From positions 1 to 25,255 of the forward strand of contig JBCCEJ010000084.1 in the NCBI GenBank assembly GCA_039030335.1: a stretch of 25,255 nt of DNA, read 5' to 3'. The notes beneath the pieces were generated by a model. The model did not search any database, was not told the DNA's origin, and saw only the letters and a program-made list of their open reading frames with translations. Position 1 is the first letter of the stretch. Each line of letters opens with the position of its first letter. This document shows positions 25,148 to 25,255 of this stretch, piece by piece. This DNA comes from JBCCEJ01 sp039030335. Its GTDB lineage: Bacteria; Pseudomonadota; Gammaproteobacteria; HK1. The position numbers and the translations under genes are program-made.

Positions 25148-25203
25148 AAAAAAACAAAACCCCGGACCCGTTGCTGCTCACTAGAGCGACAACCAGTCCG
25201 GGG
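25148..25203 (-). terminator. Intrinsic terminator of the ileS T-box leader
   Basis: On the minus strand, CCCCGGAC (25203-25196) pairs with GTCCGGGG (25167-25160). The 28-nt interior extends the stem through GTTG/CAAC and GCTC/GAGC pairings. The tract TTTTGTTTTTTT (25159-25148) follows at once. The left arm contains the six bases that also close the antiterminator, so the two folds exclude each other. The ileS ribosome binding site GGAG (25147-25144) begins right after the T tract, so termination would cut the mRNA just before the gene. Confidence 0.93.
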
Positions 25204-25255
25204 CGAAATTTCGCGGTACCACCCGGATTTACCGCAACCTCGCGGCTACGGCCTC
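25197..25255 (-). promoter_or_regulatory. T-box riboswitch, 3' part with antiterminator (5' part outside window)
   Basis: The minus strand contains GGGTGGTACCGCG at 25224-25212, an exact match to the conserved T-box core. It folds as an antiterminator: TCCGGG (25227-25222) pairs with CCCGGA (25202-25197), the TGGTACC bulge (25221-25215) stays open, and GCGAAATTTCGC (25214-25203) forms the upper hairpin. In the bulge the TGGT would pair with the ACCA end of uncharged tRNA; the variable base T matches the A73 discriminator of tRNA-Ile. The element lies directly upstream of ileS, so it should raise ileS transcription when uncharged tRNA-Ile accumulates. Stem I, with the specifier codon, lies beyond the right edge. 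Confidence 0.9.

Noticed and set aside
25134..25181. An upstream ATG start for ileS at 25181
   Set aside because: It lies inside the terminator hairpin and would translate the T tract; the GTG at 25133 has a ribosome binding site and gives a normal N-terminus.
23961..25184. A 407-codon plus-strand open frame antisense to ileS
   Set aside because: It mirrors the ileS reading frame and runs into the terminator and T-box leader; the IleRS2 motifs on the minus strand are unambiguous.

Overview
The window looks like chromosomal DNA from a GC-rich gammaproteobacterium. The evidence is a set of conserved linkages: ygfZ-sdhE beside sdhBADC, yoaA-tsaB, and lolC-lolD-comEC-exbB-exbD-lpxK. LpxK and the Lol exporter show an outer membrane with lipid A. 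No rRNA, tRNA, CRISPR array, insertion sequence or phage gene was seen.

Layout. On the minus strand, 1-4633 holds a respiratory complex II block. In transcription order it has an SDHAF4-like (DUF1674) assembly factor, then sdhC, sdhD, sdhA, sdhB, the flavinylation factor sdhE, and a ygfZ gene cut by the window edge. A divergent spacer follows, then a plus-strand YgfX-like membrane protein (4950-5408). From 5708 to 15211 the plus strand carries housekeeping genes: the YoaA-type helicase and TsaB, one LolC/E-type permease with the LolD ATPase, the DNA-uptake channel ComEC, ExbB/ExbD, and the lipid A 4'-kinase LpxK.

From 15272 to 21920 there is a same-strand accessory block: a PuuE-like polysaccharide-deacetylase-fold hydrolase, an MmgE/PrpD protein, an unknown three-helix membrane protein with a small C-terminal beta-rich domain, a PaaK-like acyl-adenylating enzyme, an amidase-signature hydrolase and a glycosyltransferase-like protein. 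Four of the six products would suit opening a cyclic amide or imide, hydrolysing the amide, activating the acid as a CoA ester and processing a carboxylic acid. That pathway is inference; no regulator or transporter was recognised.

The right end is the most striking part. A minus-strand isoleucyl-tRNA synthetase of the IleRS2 (eukaryote-like) type has the class I signature in the swapped form G-I-H-H instead of H-x-G-H, the form linked to extreme mupirocin resistance. Its leader carries a textbook T-box antiterminator (GGGTGGTACCGCG) that competes with a strong intrinsic terminator just before the GTG start. T-boxes are typical of Gram-positive bacteria, so a T-box plus GXHH-IleRS2 unit in a gammaproteobacterial setting suggests a transferred, tRNA-sensing resistance gene. 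The window ends inside the leader, so the specifier loop is not visible.
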